Of a stretch of DNA of 64,000 bases, positions 1-12,913 are shown in pieces. Origin of the DNA: Aplidium turbinatum (lineage: Eukaryota; Chordata; Ascidiacea; Aplousobranchia; Polyclinidae); contig OU964921.1 of NCBI GenBank assembly GCA_918807975.1, forward strand, positions 39,024,498-39,088,497, in the 5' to 3' direction. A program made the position numbers and the translations under genes. A model generated the notes under the pieces. The model ran no database searches and had not been told where the DNA came from. It was given only the letters and a program-made list of their open reading frames with translations. The stretch's first letter is position 1, and the number at the start of each line of letters is the position of its first letter.

Positions 1-154
1 TGATTTTAGGGAGCCGCAACCTTTTTTCAAGAGGCTAAAAAACTTGAAGACACCACGTAGTATTGTTTCGATGTAGTACGTTTTTCATAAAAGTGGGTTG
101 ATTTGGAGCCCGCGGATCTCATTGGTACCTGGCCCCTTTATCCTCTCAATGTCC
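1..154 (+). repeat. Dispersed repeat family A, copy 1 (left end outside window)
   Basis: The stretch ends in a block (GGATCTCATTGGTACC, then a GGCCC run and ATCCTCTCAATG near 110-150) that recurs at about 20750-20824 and 21605-21652, and inverted at 7226-7300. More complete copies start with CAGGG and end with CCCTG, so the family may be a small non-autonomous DNA transposon. The hAT element that follows is inserted at the end of this copy. Family assignment is inference. Confidence 0.6.
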
Positions 155-162
155 CTGTGCAG

Positions 163-475
163 CAGGGGTTCCCAACCTTTTTTACACCGTAGCCCCCTTT
201 GAAAATTTTGAAAAATCCATGGCCCCCCCAGCCCTTATTTTTTCAACCTTTTGAAAAAATTAAGAAATGTCATTTTAATTCAAAGACTTGTTTATACAGT
301 AACCGGTACTAGTATTTTTATTAAATTTTAATTTAAATCGTTTGTTATATAGTGTTGGAGTGGACTTAGAAATGATAAATTAAAAAAATTATTATTTTTC
401 ATAATTTTCCATTGCCCCCTTGAAAAAGACTCATGGCCCACTGGGGGAGCATGGCCCCCAGGTTGGGAACCTCTG
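163..475. mobile_element. Small non-autonomous hAT-type element
   Basis: The terminal inverted repeats read CAGGGGTTCCCAACCT at the left and the complement of CAGAGGTTCCCAACCT at the right. They are flanked by an 8-bp near-duplicate, CTGTGCAG (155-162) and CTGTACAG (476-483). An 8-bp duplication with CAGGGGTT-type ends is typical of hAT transposons. The 313 bp contain no transposase. A second, longer copy of the family lies at 34399-36315. The GC-rich ends and AT-rich centre match in both copies. Confidence 0.85.
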
Positions 476-730
476 CTGTACAGAATGTATGGTAGTTTTA
501 TATGTCTGAGCCAAAAATAGTTACCATGGAATAATAGATAATAATAAATAACCTTTTTATATTTAGTAAAAAACAAATAACAATTTAAAAGTCATCACGC
601 TTAATTTGATGTGATTTTTTTTTATAAATTATAACTATTGTATTCGTTTGTTTTATTAACTATTGGATTACTAGCATTGGAAAAATACTTAACAAGTGCA
701 ATCCATCATTTTTTTTGTCTGATGGCGTCA

Positions 731-832
731 GCATGCTGTTACAAGCACAAAGAGCAACTGCCATTGCCCAAATGAAAAGAAGGCTGCCAAAGGATTGTGA
801 AAGCGATAAGCATAGCTGCCAGTTTTGCTAAG
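731..832 (+). CDS. Candidate terminal exon of an upstream gene (weak)
   Basis: After a T-rich tract and a CAG (about 728-730) an open frame runs to a TAA at 830-832. It encodes about 33 residues with a basic stretch (QMKRRLPK) and ends CQFC. An AATAAA lies at 1085-1090, which would suit a 3' end. The product is not recognised and no other exon is inside the window, so this could equally be chance. A transcript crossing the left window edge would settle it. Confidence 0.2.
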
Positions 833-3800
833 AAACATAAAAACATTAAATTCCCATGATATTAACTACAATCATGAACATGGAAAATGCGGTTTCTGAA
901 AAAGGAAATAACCTATTTTTAAAAGATTTCCTGACTATGTTACAAACTCAAAACTCGAGTGCTAATCTAATGCGCCTTTTCTCAGCATATCGTTCAACGT
1001 TGAATAACCAATTATCTTGTGACAATCTTTTGCGTTCTAATCTGCAAAATAAACAGATTTGCTACTATTTTGTGTATGGAGATTAATAAAACCTCTTAAT
1101 CAAACATATTTTTGCTTTAAGTTTTTTTTAAAACTATAATTGAATGAAAGTGAGTTATTGCATATGGGCAACTCACAAGATGTTCTTACCTAGCGACTAT
1201 TTCTTTCGGTCTTTCTGTAAATATCATAATCCTTCTGCAAATGAACGTAAAGATTAACATTTTAAGTTCAAACTAAATCTCCACGTGGGATAACATCAGA
1301 ATGATCAAAAATTGTAACAAAACTTTACTTGGGCGGCTTATCAGAGCAGCAGGATATTTTCAATCCGCCATATCATATTTCACAGAAAAATGTCCACACT
1401 TTAAAACTTATTCTTGAAAAATATCTCACCTATGGATTTAACCAGCTTTGAAATAATATTCAATGCTCATTTTGATAGCCAAAACGAATAATGCATAATT
1501 CACCACACATTGCTTCATTCTTGAGGTTTTTATATTGCAAATATAAAGAAAGTAGCGAGTAGAGCAAATCGGTGAATCATAACGTATTAAAATAATAAAA
1601 CGACTAAGAAGGGAGTTTCCACTGTTTGTAAGTCCAAAACATCTTTAAAATGTTCGCTTTCCTGGCTCCAACCAAAGGAGTTTAGCATTAAGACACAAGC
1701 ACGTCTGAGACTAATTGGAATAGCGGCCGACCAAGACTAAATTTTTTTAATATGGAAACCAAAGTATTAAAGTTCGTAGAAGGGAAGCAACTACTTTAAA
1801 CCGTCAATCTACATGTTGTTTTAATGTAATTTCATGTTTTACAAAGTTTCATTTTTACAATAAAAACGTAAATGCATGTAAAAAGTAAAGTAAAATTTGT
1901 GAATTTTTAACTGAATTCCAAATTAAAAAAATGTGTATGTAAATTTGAAACCTTTAAATAAAAACAGGTGCAATTCAAGACATCCAAGCACATCCAAGAA
2001 ATGTATCCTAAGACAATGCCTGTTTCTGCAATGCCTTCAGTTTTATTTATCACTTTACCATGTTTAAAGTAGATACACGAGCCTTTGTACAATGCAATTT
2101 CTTTTACATGCAGCACGATATCGTATAGGCTACTTGAGATCATTGATAAATTTTTAACACATGGTACGTCAGCCTAACATTGGGAGCTCCTACTCTTGCA
2201 TGAAAAGTGACAGACAGTAAAAAAAGTAAATTGTGAGTGTGTATTTATGGCAGATTCAGGGGAGAATCGTCCCCCCCACCATTTTTGGTGTATTTACAAA
2301 GTCGCATTAATGTAGACCTATATATCATTGTGTTTTATTGAAATCAAACCCGTCCCCCACCACTAAAGCTACCTGCTGGCCCGCTCTTGTGCGTAACCTA
2401 CGACTTCTTACCTAAAAAATACACAAGGAAAGTAAAAAAAAATGACATTTGCAACAAGCACATGGCCTAGAATCGAGCGAAATCGATTTGTCGCTGCAAA
2501 ATATCTAATAGGCTACCAATCTCGTCAGAACTTTCTTGTTAACATTTTTTAAACTAGTAGGCCTAAGTTAGATGTCCAACTAAAAATAGACATTAAACCA
2601 AATTAAGATGGACGGGAGGTAATTTAATCTTTTAGTTAGTTGAAAATTGATTAATAAACAAATCAAGCATCACTTTCCAAAAGTAAACCGATAAACAAAA
2701 TTCAACGCAAAACTGATTACTCGTCGCATTGTTTCTTGTGTATAAATTGTTAATGTTGAAATCACAAATCTTAGCACATCATAAATCATTGTCCAGTGTT
2801 TCGACCTGCAGAGCATGTGAATCTCATAGACCCTGATATGAAGATATTGCACTGGTTGCAGCAATTGAGAAATGTCGCTTGAATTGCTACCTCATAAGCA
2901 AAAAGAAGAATGTGGAATTGGAGGCCATGGCATAGATATGGCCGGAAATGTTCCAGACTTGTAAGAATCGTTGGAGCTATTTTGAGTCTGGCCAATTTAC
3001 TTTTAAACAAGCCTGTGGAAATATTTAAGTCAGTTTTTATTTAAAGAACATCTGCTTCAGGAATAATAAAACAAAATGGTGACAGTTTTTACTTAACCGA
3101 CCTTTCACATAATAGGAATTTTACAAGAGAACCAAATTAATGTTGAGCCCTTTTAATGCTCTCAGGATTGTTTAAATCGATTAATTTCTCAGTTATATGC
3201 TGGTATCGAAGTTACTTTAATAGAAAGTTGTACATTTGAAAGGGCAAAACATTGTTCATCGATTGCATTACTTCACTACCACGGTTGTTCATCTATAAGC
3301 TGTCGCATCAGATTTTGTCTTAAAGATTTTCTGTCAAGTAATTTTACAACTTTTATTGACCTCTGTAGTTCTAAACATTCATTTCAAATTACAACTTTTA
3401 TCTAGTAGGGAAATAAATCAGCAACTTTTATCTACCGCTGATAACCAGATACTACAAACGAGATGAGGTGGGCTAATGGACTGACGAATCAACAAACTGA
3501 GGAAAATGTTTCAAAATGTGTTTAAAATGTCCATGTTGGAGCAATAGATAGGAGTAGGGTAAGTTAATCACACATAAGTTAAATAAGTACTGTAAGGTTT
3601 CGACAAGCAATGTTCAGAATTGAAATCAATAAATGAGATGACATAATCCTTGCACCACCAAAACTACTATTTTAATCAGTTGCTTGAATTTTACACCGAC
3701 AAATGCATTCCAACTGTGTAAGCCGATTTCACTTCGAATTGTTGAAGGTCTAAGTTCATCTATTGAACAATTTTAGTTTCAAAAGTATGAAAGTCACGAT

Positions 3801-6800
3801 TTTAAGGCGCGTTGACACCTGAAATCGTAAATAAATGTGTCTGGCGGCAATTTTCGTGAGCCACTAACGTGTGACAAAAAGAGCTTTTCAGACGGTGCTG
3901 AGCAAATCCCCTCCTCCACATGTGGTGCCAAACTTAATCTGTGGTCCATTTATTTCGCTACATTATACAAGGCGATATGTTCATGTTTCAAACTACACGG
4001 AATCCATGTAAGTTACATTTATCATTCTTAATCGCGCATTTTTAATGTCCTTTGTTTATAGACAGACCGATAGGCAGGGTTAGGCTACATCAGCTACAAT
4101 CCAAAAGTAAGTTACGACCACAAGATGGCGCAATGTTATACTTGTCTTGAAAATCTATGATTAGAAGCATTTGTAGATATTTCTTGTAGACATAAGATAA
4201 TAATTGATTTGATTTCACAAATTAATTAAACTATAAACAGTTTTGACAAAAATAATATATATTTTTGTTTGCTGCAAGATAGCCTACTTAGCTTGCACTC
4301 AACAAATAAAAAAAAAACATATTTTTAAATATAGCCGAGAGTGATTTATTCGCACAACACAACGTAAAACCACCAGCACAGGTCCCATCTATCTGTTTGA
4401 AGTGATTTTGGAAGCAAAAGGCACCGTAGTTTTATTGGCAAATCATAATATAACAAGCCTCAGCCACTGGTGTTTTGCATGCTTCAGAACATGTTTCTGA
4501 AAGCAATTGTTAAACCCTGTCGTATCAAATGCATTTAAGAATAAAAATACGAATGGTATCAAAAGTTGCATCAAATAACAAGAACTTTATTTGTCGTTCC
4601 AATTTGTGATTTAAAAAGTTGTAAGAAGTGTTTCAGTTCAGCCAAGTCGGTTTGAAATTCTGTTGGTTTTGCTTCTATTCTAAGCGTATGCAAACATCAG
4701 CAGCCTGCGATGACCTTGTAGGAGCGGAGGCCAAATTGTGTTTCGTATTGATGAGATACCAAAAGCAATTCTTGAGAACGCAAAGTAGGCTACGAATTAT
4801 TTATGGACTTTCAACACTCAACAGCGTTACAAGCCTGCACAAATTGATGAAATTTTCAATCAACATATTATCGCAAACCAGCACCACTGTATTTGATACA
4901 AATCAAACATTCGCTGCCAAGAAAAGTGAATTTATTTTGTTAAGCAAAATTTACATTTGAACTGTTATTGTGACGATTAACATGCAGTTATTTTTATATC
5001 GTTTCAATATTTGACAGCGTTGAAACGATGTAAAAGTGACAGGTGACCGCTCTTGCGAGTTGAGCAAAGCAATATTTTTTGAAATCTTGTAGAAACAACA
5101 TGTTCATTTTCAGCAATGACTGTCGAAAAAAATTGTTCATTGCTATATTTATGACAACACTATTCCTTTTATGTCATTTCATAATTTCTACAAACAGATT
5201 AGACTGCCAATATGAGGTTACAAACAAAGTAAGCCAAGCCATATAGGCCCTGTAATACAGTTGAAAAACAAGAAATCACTGCATAAATCTTTTTGTTTGC
5301 AAATCAATGTTGAATAATGGAAAGCAATTTAAACGTTTGCAAGAATTCCACGAGCTGTTTAGATAAAACATATTCTCGATTGAAGACTTAAGGGATTTGA
5401 TGATTTGTAAAGTCATTAAGGCCTCCATCGAATGAAAATGGAAGACGCCATACTCCTGTTTCACCGTTGTTGAAGATCATCAGTGGTGCATATCCATGTG
5501 TCTCAAGCGGGAATCGAACTACTAACGTGCCATGGTGGGAATTTAAAAAGTCCTTGACTTGAATGAGAATCGATTGAATATAAGTGCATCTGTAACTCTC
5601 AATGCATTGTATGTTGTAAGAATAGACGTAACATAAAATGGTCATAATACTTCTTGAAAAACTGTGTTGTGTCAGAAAATGCATTTTGAAAATTATAGTC
5701 GGTGTAGGCTACAAATCACTCAGTTTTAATCAAATAAATCTAAATAAGTTGCATCAGAATAACAATTAAATGTAGCATTTTTATGTTACATTTTCTTGGA
5801 ATTCATTGTAAAAATAAAGCGATCAAATTTTTGGAATATTTGAAATGCATTCTTAAGCGCTCCGTGCCATTTGCTTGTGGTAAACGTGATTGGCAGTAAA
5901 GTATGTTTGTGATACATCAATCCACACAAGGCGTAGATGGTACGATTGCTTGGCACATTGAAGTTATGTTCCAGTGAAATCTCACTGTTTTAACCAGAAA
6001 TTTAGTAATCTCCCTACAAAGATTTATAAGCTAAATGTCGTAGGCTACTTGAAACCCGTGGCAGCAAAAGAAAGTCGCTTAGTTTACGGCTGGAAGATGT
6101 TCATTGTTACACTGCTTTGACATCTCCATTTTATCAGTGTCCTGTTAAGCATTTTTTGTATATACATTTTTTAAAATTCTGTTGGGGTGCTATGTAGTGT
6201 TTACTTGGGATAAGCCAATTCATTAATTATTATACTAAATCTTTGTTGATACTGTTTTTATACTGGGCTACATTCGGGTTTTTAGTATTTTATCTTTTTT
6301 TACTTTATCTAGTTGAGTAAATATTTTAGTATTAGAAAAAACGTTGCCTATACGTTTAGCCTTGTGTTGCAAAGCTTGTATGTAGAATTTGTAAATCTAC
6401 CTATTTCAAATCAAATGTGTCATCGTACTTTATTTTTTCTTTATGTGACATTGAAGCTCCTTTTGAAAATAATTCTTAAAAACATGTCTAAATATTTTAA
6501 AAATTGAAACTTTGAACTTTTTTATGAAACACACATATTCGAGAAATTTCCCATTTCAAAACTCGTAAATCCTGAGTTAAAACTTTTTCCGTCAATCGAT
6601 TTTTTCGTCTTTTGCGAATGTTCTAATGCATCGTTGGCGTCATGGTGACTTGGATATGGCTACTCCGAAAAATCTTGTCTATGCTTATAATCTAGAAAGT
6701 GAAACATTCCAAGTGAAACTGACACATACAAAATAAACCTGAAATGACAAAACAAAAGGAAAAGGTGGCGCTAGAATTGTAAATGCATTTCAATATTATT

Positions 6801-7225
6801 AACCTGCACGTTTTTGTCAATCCATTAATTAAACTTTGCGATGCTGACAAAAACATGGTTTTAAACAGAAACAAACCGGTTTTAATCCGGTTTCATCGAG
6901 AACTTTTACATTCTCTCTACAGTATTTATTGATTGTGCGAATTAATTGAGAAGCTATGATTCCACCCTCGACGTTTTGAGTTGGTACGGAAATTGAGATG
7001 TGAAATTCTCGTGTTGTAATATATACAAAGACTTGTACGGACCTCGTCAGTTTTGCTGGTCAGAACTAAAATGCAATTTTCTTATACCTAATTGTTTAAC
7101 CCCAACATTATTGCGCAACATGAGGTGATGAGATGATGAGGAGATAATTCCATTGTATCAAGTAAAAGTTCTCTTTTTAATTAGATAGTGAACTGCACAA
7201 GTTACATAGTGCTATATTCACTATG
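833..7225. other. Gene-free stretch with decayed repeats
   Basis: Only short open frames without family resemblance or splice support are present on either strand. A decayed hAT-like copy lies at 2247-2395. A tRNA-like B-box on the minus strand near 5500-5530 suggests an old SINE remnant. I see nothing else that I can support. Confidence 0.6.
2247..2395 (+). repeat. Decayed copy of the hAT element seen at 38902-39073
   Basis: Shared blocks in the same order (a run of C/G, GTGTATTTNCAA, TTAATG.AGACCTA, ATCATTGTGTTTT, TTGAAATC, CCCCC.C, CTAA.GCTACNTGCTGG) match the better-preserved 172-bp element at 38902. The ends here are degenerate and no target duplication is visible. Confidence 0.6.
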
Positions 7226-7400
7226 CAGGGACGTTGAAAGAACAATGAGCTCGGTACCAATGAGATTTTTGGGCCCCAAATCAAAACATTTCGAATAAAA
7301 ACGCTTTACTGTATATGCAAAGAATACGCAATGGCTTCTTGGAAAAGTTAGGAGTCCTTAAATTCATTCTCTGTCCCGGTTCAAAAGTATCCTTGTCAAC
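7226..7400 (-). repeat. Repeat family A, copy 2 (inverted)
   Basis: It starts CAGGGACGTTGA and carries GGTACCAATGAGAT followed by GGGCCCCAAATCAA. This is the complement of the terminal block found at 1-154, 20610-20824 and 21442-21652. The far end (CTTGTCAACG near 7395) mirrors the GTTGACAGGG start of the other copies. Confidence 0.6.
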
Positions 7401-10400
7401 GGTGCTGGCTATATGGCACATCTGTGAATGCAGTAACAAGTAACTGACAAGTATAGTCTAAGCTATATGACAATTACCTGTTACTATATTCCTATCACAA
7501 AGCACATGTTTGGGTAGAATTCATAACAAAAGCGAAGAAGTGGAGGGTCAAAAAGATTCCTATAGCTTCCCTTGGACGCTGATGCGAAAATCAGTCAGAC
7601 TATATTTTACCTAACAAGACTAAGGTAACTTTGAATAAAAACCTTTACCCGTTTTTGACACCGTGTGTGACAGTCTTTGCTTTCGATCACACCTAAATAG
7701 TTTTTGAGAAGATGCAACGCTACACGATTTCACTGTAAACATCAGTTAGGAAATGTAGCACAATTTCGTCCGTCACATTAATATGCTCAAGCAGTTGCTT
7801 TCCACGTAATAAAGTAAATACTCAGTCAACTCGTTGACACTTGAAATAATTGCTTGCCATGACAGAAAAACCTATTGCTATGTATGTAGTTTTTATTCTT
7901 AAAGATCGCTCGCTACGTGCTGACAATGGACTTTAATGCAAATTAGTTGCCTAAGCATTGTCACACATTCAGGGCGTGGCATTTAATGTACTCAACACCT
8001 CATTACAACTGAACTTGGTAATGTGATCCACTATGCGCTAATTCAAACCTCAATAGAAAATTTAACTTGAATTATAAGATTTACATTTTCGTGTTTGGGT
8101 TGTTCGGTTTGAAGTCTCATCGCTTCATCAAGGCAGGTCTGCCAAAAAATGGTATTGATCTGAGGATGTAGCCTTAGATAAAATTTGATTTAATTGTATC
8201 TGAAAGTGTTTTTGAAATTTCTGAAACATTTATCAATCTTTTAGCTGAAATTGAAGGTCAATGTTGTGCATTAAGATGTCTTAAAAGCTTTTTAAAAACC
8301 ATCCAAGTTTAATCAATATATTTTTGGTTTATTTTACGGGACATTTCAACTATCGAGAAAGGATGGTTTTGTTTATTCATTGTGCTCTAAAAGGGAGAAA
8401 ACGAAGGCTTTTAAAGCTTTCAAATTTGTTTGCCTCAACCATGATTCATTCATCATGTTCCATCTCCGTGTCGAAAATTGATTGTCAACTGTTTCCACAA
8501 CTTCCAACCGTCTGCACTTCCCTTCGTTTCTCCGATACTCCACAAGTCAGCCTATTGTTGTACACCATCTTCTCAAGTTTTTTTTTCTTTTCCTACATCT
8601 CTTTTCCTCCATCATACTTTTAACAACTGATTGGTTATTTGACCCCGTATAATTCTAGTTGAATAATTTTAGTCTAGTTGAATAGTTCTATTTGAATAAG
8701 CTTAACTGAAGATGATGTAGCTGCTACCTGATCGAAATCGATTTTTAGCTATTTATGATTGAACTGACTCGTATGAGAATAAATTTCTTTGCATTACAAG
8801 ACATGTAACCGAATCGTTCACATCAAACATTGTTGTGGGTTTGACACCTGTCAGAAAATATTTCATTTTCTTGATAAATTTACGGTAATTGTAAAATGTT
8901 GAAAATCCGTTTCATTTAAAATCTCTTTCCAAAAGTAAATAAGCAGATTTTGCATTTATTAAGCAATTTACGTCTGTGTTGAACTAAATTTTTGTGTTTT
9001 ATCAACGTATTATGGCCGTTAAGCTGCACTTCTGACGTATGGCCTACTGATGATGAGAATCAATAAGCAAAAAACAATAACGCCGAAGTTGAAGGCTGTG
9101 CTGTTAAATGACAACCGTACATCGTATTGCAGACGCCTTTCACTTGCGCGCATATCCTTTCTACTATACGTCACTCCATGCAGTCTCATGGGAAAGCAAA
9201 AAATTGAATATTACCAAATAGGTTGCGTTTTAAAAAGCTATGGAAGACATGACAAAGGATTTTGGAAATCTTTTTCATGATGTGAACACTCCAATTAAGT
9301 TGAAGGCTTGAAGTTCTAACACTCTAAAACCCGTTTGAATGCTTGTAGGTATGACAACCTTAGCCAACATATACCCCATAGCATGTTTGAAAAACAAAGC
9401 GTATGAATACTTTTTTGTCATTCTGCGGTGTTTTTGTAACCGAAGTTAATCCAGTTTGCTTCACATTACGTAGCCATTTGATTTCACTTCATGGTTAGAC
9501 TGTTAACGATTTTAAATTATTAATTTATCAAGTAGAAGTTTATCGTTCTTCCCAGAATCTCGTAAGATCGTGACTCGAAGAATCTCTTTTAGACTTTTAG
9601 AAAATCAACAAACAACTTTCCGAATGCCGAAGCTGGCTTTTCATCAGCAAAAAATAAGATCAGCCTAAGCCAAGCACACAACGAAACATGAACATTAAAA
9701 ACGTGTACTACAAATCTCCTCTGCTAAAAATTCTCAACACCACAGGATTAGCGACATTGCTCAAGGTATTTCTATATCACCGTTTATAGAAATAAAGAAG
9801 AAGGAATTGTATCAAGAGGGATGAGATCATCCAAACATTCTTGAGACTGCAGCAACCATTATAAGCTTAAGAGCATTGAAAATAATCTTCATTACGTAAA
9901 ATCAACGTTAAAACATGCACAATTAACGAAAGTTTGGGGTTGGTCCAAAAAATATGGCTTCTTGCCAGTGCGTAATTAGTTTAGCCGACCCGCAAAGACG
10001 GAAGTATAATGGATTTGGACCGCAACGTAATTAACATCGATTCGAATGATGGCAGAGCGAAAGTATTTTCCCCATAAATGATATCATTAGGGATATTTAG
10101 AACAAATGTAAGTCTGTCGCAATTTCGTTACTTATACGCTTTTGCACGTCTGGATATAGTATTTGGATAGTATTGAGTAAGAGCTCACCTTTGATGCAGG
10201 AGACATATATGTGGTGATAATAACAGTAAAAGTGACTTGAAGAAGTTAAACGCTTTCATGATTTTCTTACACGAGCAATCGTCATGCGCAAACTTAATCT
10301 AATGAAATAAAATTCCTATTTAAGTAAGAGAACAAAAAGAAACCATGATATGTTATAACAAATTGGAGATAGCCGAATATAATTCTTTTCAGATATAATT

Positions 10401-11485
10401 GTAAACGAAAAAAAAATGAAGAGACTGTGTGGTAGAAGATATAAAAATGATGAGAGTGAAGGAAGAAAATGCTGTTGACAGCGTGATGTGGAGGACTGCA
10501 ATCTGCACAGGCGACCCACTTGAAGTGGGGAAGATAATGTTTGGATTTTTGTTTGTTTTGACAAAACTTGTTATCTTTGTTGCGTTTGCAATGAAATTTT
10601 TATTGACGAATTAGTTTTCTTTATTATATTTTGAAATACCTTTCATGACGCAAAAGTTGCCCAGAACAACCATGGTTTTTGCACAAAAAGGATTGTCTTG
10701 TTAAAAAGATAGAGATTTGCCTGTAAATAATGTAGTCTACTTTGTAAAGTGAGAGAAAACTGACGTGTAGTGCGTCTGAGATGAATCGCTTAAGAATCTC
10801 CAAGAGCCATTGAGACAACCAAAACATGAGAATCAACAACTAAAAAAACTAAAGTCCACGTGAAAGCTTGAATATTTTCTCTTGTTTCACCCTACTTTGT
10901 TTTGGTTTTTCGTATATGTTTTGGTTAATCTATAAATTACGTAATTGATTGATTCTTTTGTAGGCAAAAGAGCGACATGGACCCGATAAATGACTTAATA
11001 ACAAAAAGGGTTCAAAAATCGCTTTTAAAATTCTATGAAAATTGTTTGAAGTAGCAACACATTTGCATCATCTTGAACGTGCCACACCTCTCAGGTTGCT
11101 ATAACAACCAAGAAGAGGTATTTCAATAAATGCCGAAATCTAAGAGCGTTTCAAAAGGGCAAGAATTTAATGAGTTTATTTGGTTAAATAAGGAAAACGT
11201 AAAACTGATGTGAAAAAATATCATTTTTAACTTTGATCTATATACTAAAAGCATTTAGTTGAATGCAAATAAATAACAAAAACAGTGCTGAGCATGTTTT
11301 CATCGCATTCTTATATTTTTTTCTGCAAAAAGTGGAAGGTTTAAGAGGAAAATAAAATGTGGTAAATTTGAGGTTTAGAAATCGAATAATGAAAATCATC
11401 AGGTATTGTATAAAATTGGGTTGTTTGTGATGGAAGTAGCAGTTTTAAAACTTTAGCAGCAAGATCATTTTTTTGTATCACAAAC
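7401..11485. other. Gene-free stretch
   Basis: Apart from the hammerhead-like repeat at 8701 I see no coding exon with splice support, no RNA gene and no clear transposon here. The open frames present are short and of low complexity. Confidence 0.5.
8701..8760 (+). ncRNA. Hammerhead-ribozyme-like motif, copy 1
   Basis: CTGAAGA (8706-8712, fits the CUGANGA box) is followed by one extra base. Then comes a helix-forming stretch (GAT.GTAG pairing with CTAC.ATC) and GAAA at 8734-8737. A self-complementary six-mer ATCGAT (8737-8742) lies in the helix III position. The surrounding 100 bp recur in a decayed copy at about 27915-28020. Hammerheads of this minimal helix III type are known from Penelope-like elements and retrozymes. 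Activity is inferred, not shown. Confidence 0.4.
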
Positions 11486-11552
11486 ATGCAAAACTTACTA
11501 ATGTTGACGGTTTTAACATATTTTTTATTCACGCAAAAATATACATACATAG

Positions 11553-11764
11553 TATCATGGACTTCTAAATAGTAGCATCTGGACTGGAAACTCAGTGGGC
11601 AACAGTAGGCCAAACAGTTGGTACAACAGTTGGCCAACAGTTGGCCAACAGCCAAGTAACTAACCCTGTTGGCCCACCGTTGGCCAACTGTTGTACCAAC
11701 TGTTTGGCCTACTGTTGCTCACTGAGTTTCCAGTCCAGATGCTACTATTTAGAAGTCCATGATA
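11553..11764. repeat. Near-perfect 212-bp hairpin (foldback)
   Basis: Arms of about 99 nt, from TATCATGGACTTC at the left to its complement GAAGTCCATGATA at the right, match with only about three mismatches around a loop of some 14 nt (about 11652-11665). The inner arms contain repeated CAACAGTTGGCC units. It could be a young foldback transposon or the source of a hairpin RNA. There are no coding frames. Confidence 0.85.
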
Positions 11765-11784
11765 ACATGAGTAAATGAGTCAAT

Positions 11785-11895
11785 TTTTGAAACGTTTTCA
11801 ACACATGGTTGTGTCCTCATCAGTAGGTAATTGTTATTGATGAGGATGCAAAGATGTGTTGAAAATATTCGAAATATTTTTAGTCATTTATTTAT
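11785..11895. ncRNA. Head-to-head pair of hammerhead-like motifs
   Basis: On the minus strand CTGATGA (complement at 11817-11823) is followed by a helix ACACA/TGTGT, then GAAA (complement at 11796-11799) and a self-complementary AACGTT. On the plus strand TTGATGA (11837-11843) is followed by a weaker helix, GAAA at 11861-11864 and a self-complementary AATATT. The layout equals that of the motif at 8701 and of the Penelope element at 57.4 kb. The first CUGANGA base is changed in the plus-strand copy. Confidence 0.4.
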
Positions 11896-12875
11896 GTCAT
11901 GTAAGCTATGTATATATTTTCCGTCCATAAAAAATGTGGTAAAACGATTGACGTGACTAATTTTGCATGCTATGTTATCTTGCAACATTCGTATCTAAGA
12001 GGAAACTCAGGCGTCGAACTGGAAAGAAATTGTGTGCCCGGATTGGCTTTTAAAACGCGGCAACGTCGGAGTCGGGTATTTTTAGAAATTTTTACAGCCT
12101 TGTTTAATGGAGTGAGAAATATAAGTTAGTCGAAAGCGTTGTTTCAGTCTCTGGGTCTCATCTCAAATTAAATTACTTAAAAACCAACTTCACCAATCTT
12201 ATGTAACCCATAAAAAGTACAACATTTTGTAAATTAGAAAAAATCGTAACCCTTCTAAGTTCCAGTGTGGCAGATAAGCCAAAGCGGATACAAGTTCGCA
12301 TCTCCAAGATGTACAGTAAAATCCCCAATTGACAACGTTTGGTTTGTGGGTGTTCGAGTTTAACAGTCTCCAGTGGATGAAGACTGAAGTCACAAAGTGT
12401 TTGTGAGGTCGTTAAAAGGGAAAAACGTGCCCCCTTTTTCTCAGGATTCTCTCACAGGTTTCTCTCTCAACATAAGTCCCGATTAGCTCAACAGTGTTGC
12501 CGACCGCAAGTACATCGGAGAAACACGTCCACGATCAATCGTGAGTGAATAAATGCTTGCTACTGCTAATAAAAAGGCTTACTGAATGAGGATATGTAAC
12601 CGCGTTTATTTTAAAGACAATTACCTCGCTGTAGCCTTGAGCTGTTATTAAATTTTGTTTATGAACTGTAGATGGTGAAAGTTAAATAAAGCCAAGCTTA
12701 ATCCGAGTGATTAATGACCATTAAGGAATAAGCAATGTGTTACGATGTTTTCGTTGTACAATGTAAAATCAACAACAGAAAATAAAAAAATAAGGGCTCC
12801 TAATTACAAGAGACATGGCATGGGAGTTGGTTCGCTTTTCTTCAGAATGGTTTGGAAAAGATGCAGTCAACTCTT

Positions 12876-12913
12876 TATATAAAGGAGAGAGAACTTGATA
12901 TACAATCAGTCAG
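12876..12913 (+). promoter_or_regulatory. Candidate TATA/initiator core promoter
   Basis: TATATAAA at 12876-12883 is followed 32 bases later by an initiator-like TCAGTC around 12908. A possible noncoding first exon would run to a donor at 13037/13038 (AAG|GTATTG). It lies about 0.9 kb upstream of the receptor start codon at 13803 and has the right orientation. Linking it to that gene is inference. TATA-like words are common in AT-rich DNA. Confidence 0.35.

Larger units (their letters stand above)
11486..11972. repeat. Composite of three nested or adjacent inverted repeats
   Basis: An imperfect outer arm at about 11486-11552 is complementary to about 11903-11972 (shared GCATGCAAAA, CATAAAAAA-type and CTATGTATATA blocks). 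Between them lie the 212-bp hairpin (11553-11764) and a second head-to-head inverted pair (11766-11902). Transcription of either strand would give a long multi-branched hairpin. No coding capacity is visible. Confidence 0.7.

Noticed and set aside
8100-8160. A further hammerhead-like relic on the minus strand (TTGATGA with a GC helix)
   Set aside because: The GAAA box and helix are too degraded to support.
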